NCBI RefSeq assembly: GCF_002196705.1
Contig: NZ_NADJ01000028.1
Span: forward strand, 17,787-81,786
Reading direction: 5' to 3'
Source of the DNA: Desulfosporosinus sp. FKB
Lineage (GTDB): Bacteria > Bacillota > Desulfitobacteriia > Desulfitobacteriales > Desulfitobacteriaceae
Length of the DNA stretch: 64,000 bases
This document shows positions 63,444-64,000 of the stretch, in pieces. Position numbers and translations under genes: made by a program. Within the stretch, counting starts at the first letter, position 1; each line of letters opens with the position of its first letter. Under the pieces are notes generated by a model that was not told the DNA's origin, made no database searches, and saw only the letters and a list, made by a program, of their open reading frames with translations.

Positions 63444-63668
63444 CTAACACGATAACTTTTTTAAAGATCTTTTCCAAAAACTAAGACCCTTTTCATTACC
63501 ATACAAAACAACTTTTTTCTCGGCAGCCAATGGAAGAACTAAATCCCTTTCGGATTTTTTCACGGCCTCCGCAAACCATTCTTGTTGAGTCATTCCAGCT
63601 AAATCACAGATACGTTCGATACGTTGTTTTTCATTATCTGTAACAGGAAACCAAATTATATCATCCAT
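63444..63668 (-). CDS. Small uncharacterized protein (74 aa), paralogue of the one at 1206
   Basis: Starts at ATG 63668 behind AGAGGTG; the frame opens three codons earlier at a GTG. It shares the pattern helix - G/N-x-T/S-x-x-E-W-F - A-x-K-x-S with the small protein at 1206-1421 and the same RBS. No named family recognised; a small helical, possibly DNA- or protein-binding fold is suspected. Confidence 0.6.
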   Translation of the reverse strand: MDDIIWFPVTDNEKQRIERICDLAGMTQQEWFAEAVKKSERDLVLPLAAEKKVVLYGNEKGLSFWKRSLKKLSC

Positions 63669-63711
63669 GAAAAGCACCTCTCTTTTGAGAAACGTTGATT
63701 TTTACCAAAAA

Positions 63712-63745
63712 CAAAAAATACCTCTTCTAACATGAAGAGATATTT
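63712..63745 (-). terminator. Intrinsic terminator
   Basis: Stem AAATACCTCTTC / GAAGAGATATTT (one mismatch), followed on the minus strand by TTTTTTGTTTTT, just below the small frame ending at 63753. Confidence 0.65.
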
Positions 63746-63752
63746 ATAGCTC

Positions 63753-63947
63753 TCATCTGTTAGGAATACTCCTACAGGATTTAGCACCATGCTTACGCTG
63801 GTTGCTGGGCTTCATCGGGCCAGTCCCTCCGCCACTCTTGATAAGAGATTTATTCAATTGATTGCTGTTAATGATTAATTTAAGTTTCGCACCCTGATAG
63901 GAGTTATTTCCCGGCGGAAACTTGGTCACCAGTTTGAGTTCTTGCAT
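63753..63947 (-). CDS. Doubtful small basic reading frame (64 aa)
   Basis: An ATG-led minus-strand frame with no convincing RBS, encoding a basic peptide (MQELKLVTKFPPGNN ... GGGTGPMKPSNQRKHGAKS). The strong terminator directly downstream supports transcription of this stretch, but whether it is translated is unclear. No family recognised. Confidence 0.25.
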   Translation of the reverse strand: MQELKLVTKFPPGNNSYQGAKLKLIINSNQLNKSLIKSGGGTGPMKPSNQRKHGAKSCRSIPNR

Positions 63948-64000
63948 CTTAACTCAGACAATTCCATTGGAATTTTACTGTTTAACAAGCTTTATCAAGC

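Overview
The window looks like the chromosome of an anaerobic, endospore-forming, AT-rich Firmicute, most likely of the Desulfosporosinus/Desulfitobacterium group. The reasons are a choline-degrading glycyl-radical microcompartment, a Spo0E-type phosphatase, DUF1657 and DUF3786 proteins, CWB2 cell-wall proteins, several lone chemoreceptors and many c-di-GMP effectors. The genus is inferred from gene content; no marker gene proves it. I found no rRNA, tRNA, CRISPR array or intact transposase.

Layout. 1-10 kb: a truncated drug-efflux gene, small proteins, a CWB2 wall protein with five Ig-like repeats and a membrane protein carrying one copy of the same repeat, a second MFS exporter, and a thioredoxin/thioredoxin reductase pair. 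10-16.3 kb: a LysR regulator divergent from an MFS transporter and an alkaline-phosphatase-superfamily phosphodiesterase, with a repeat-rich control region between them, followed by a DMT transporter and a small winged-helix protein. 16.4-31 kb (minus strand): an 18-gene choline microcompartment operon with CutC and its activase CutD, two aldehyde dehydrogenase homologues, PduL, EutQ, PduS-like and PduT-like electron-transfer parts, and eight shell proteins. 31.5-39.5 kb: two chemoreceptors, a PilZ protein, an HD-GYP phosphodiesterase and small sporulation-type genes. 39.9-41.6 kb: a lysine riboswitch and an amino-acid permease. 41.7-43.8 kb: a MarR-MFS pair and a tiny 22-codon transcription unit. 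43.8-52.1 kb: a complete glucuronate operon with its GntR regulator. 53-55 kb: a c-di-GMP-I riboswitch controlling a chemoreceptor. 55.1-62.7 kb: a six-gene exopolysaccharide synthase operon. 62.9-64 kb: peptide deformylase and small genes.

How the genes work together. CutC should cleave choline to trimethylamine and acetaldehyde. Inside the shell the active aldehyde dehydrogenase makes acetyl-CoA, PduL makes acetyl phosphate and EutQ may yield ATP. No alcohol dehydrogenase is encoded in the operon, so reducing power may leave through the PduS/PduT iron-sulfur proteins. In the uronate operon UxaC, UxuB, UxuA, KdgK and Eda convert glucuronate to pyruvate and glyceraldehyde-3-phosphate. A c-di-GMP theme runs through the second half: PilZ, HD-GYP, a riboswitch, and a degenerate GGDEF protein that keeps the RxxD binding site inside a cellulose-like synthase operon.

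Most notable points: the second aldehyde dehydrogenase has Ser exactly where its paralogue has the catalytic Cys; the exopolysaccharide operon combines Bcs-like synthase parts with a PelD-like c-di-GMP receptor; and short non-coding repeats resembling IS200/IS605 ends are scattered through the window.
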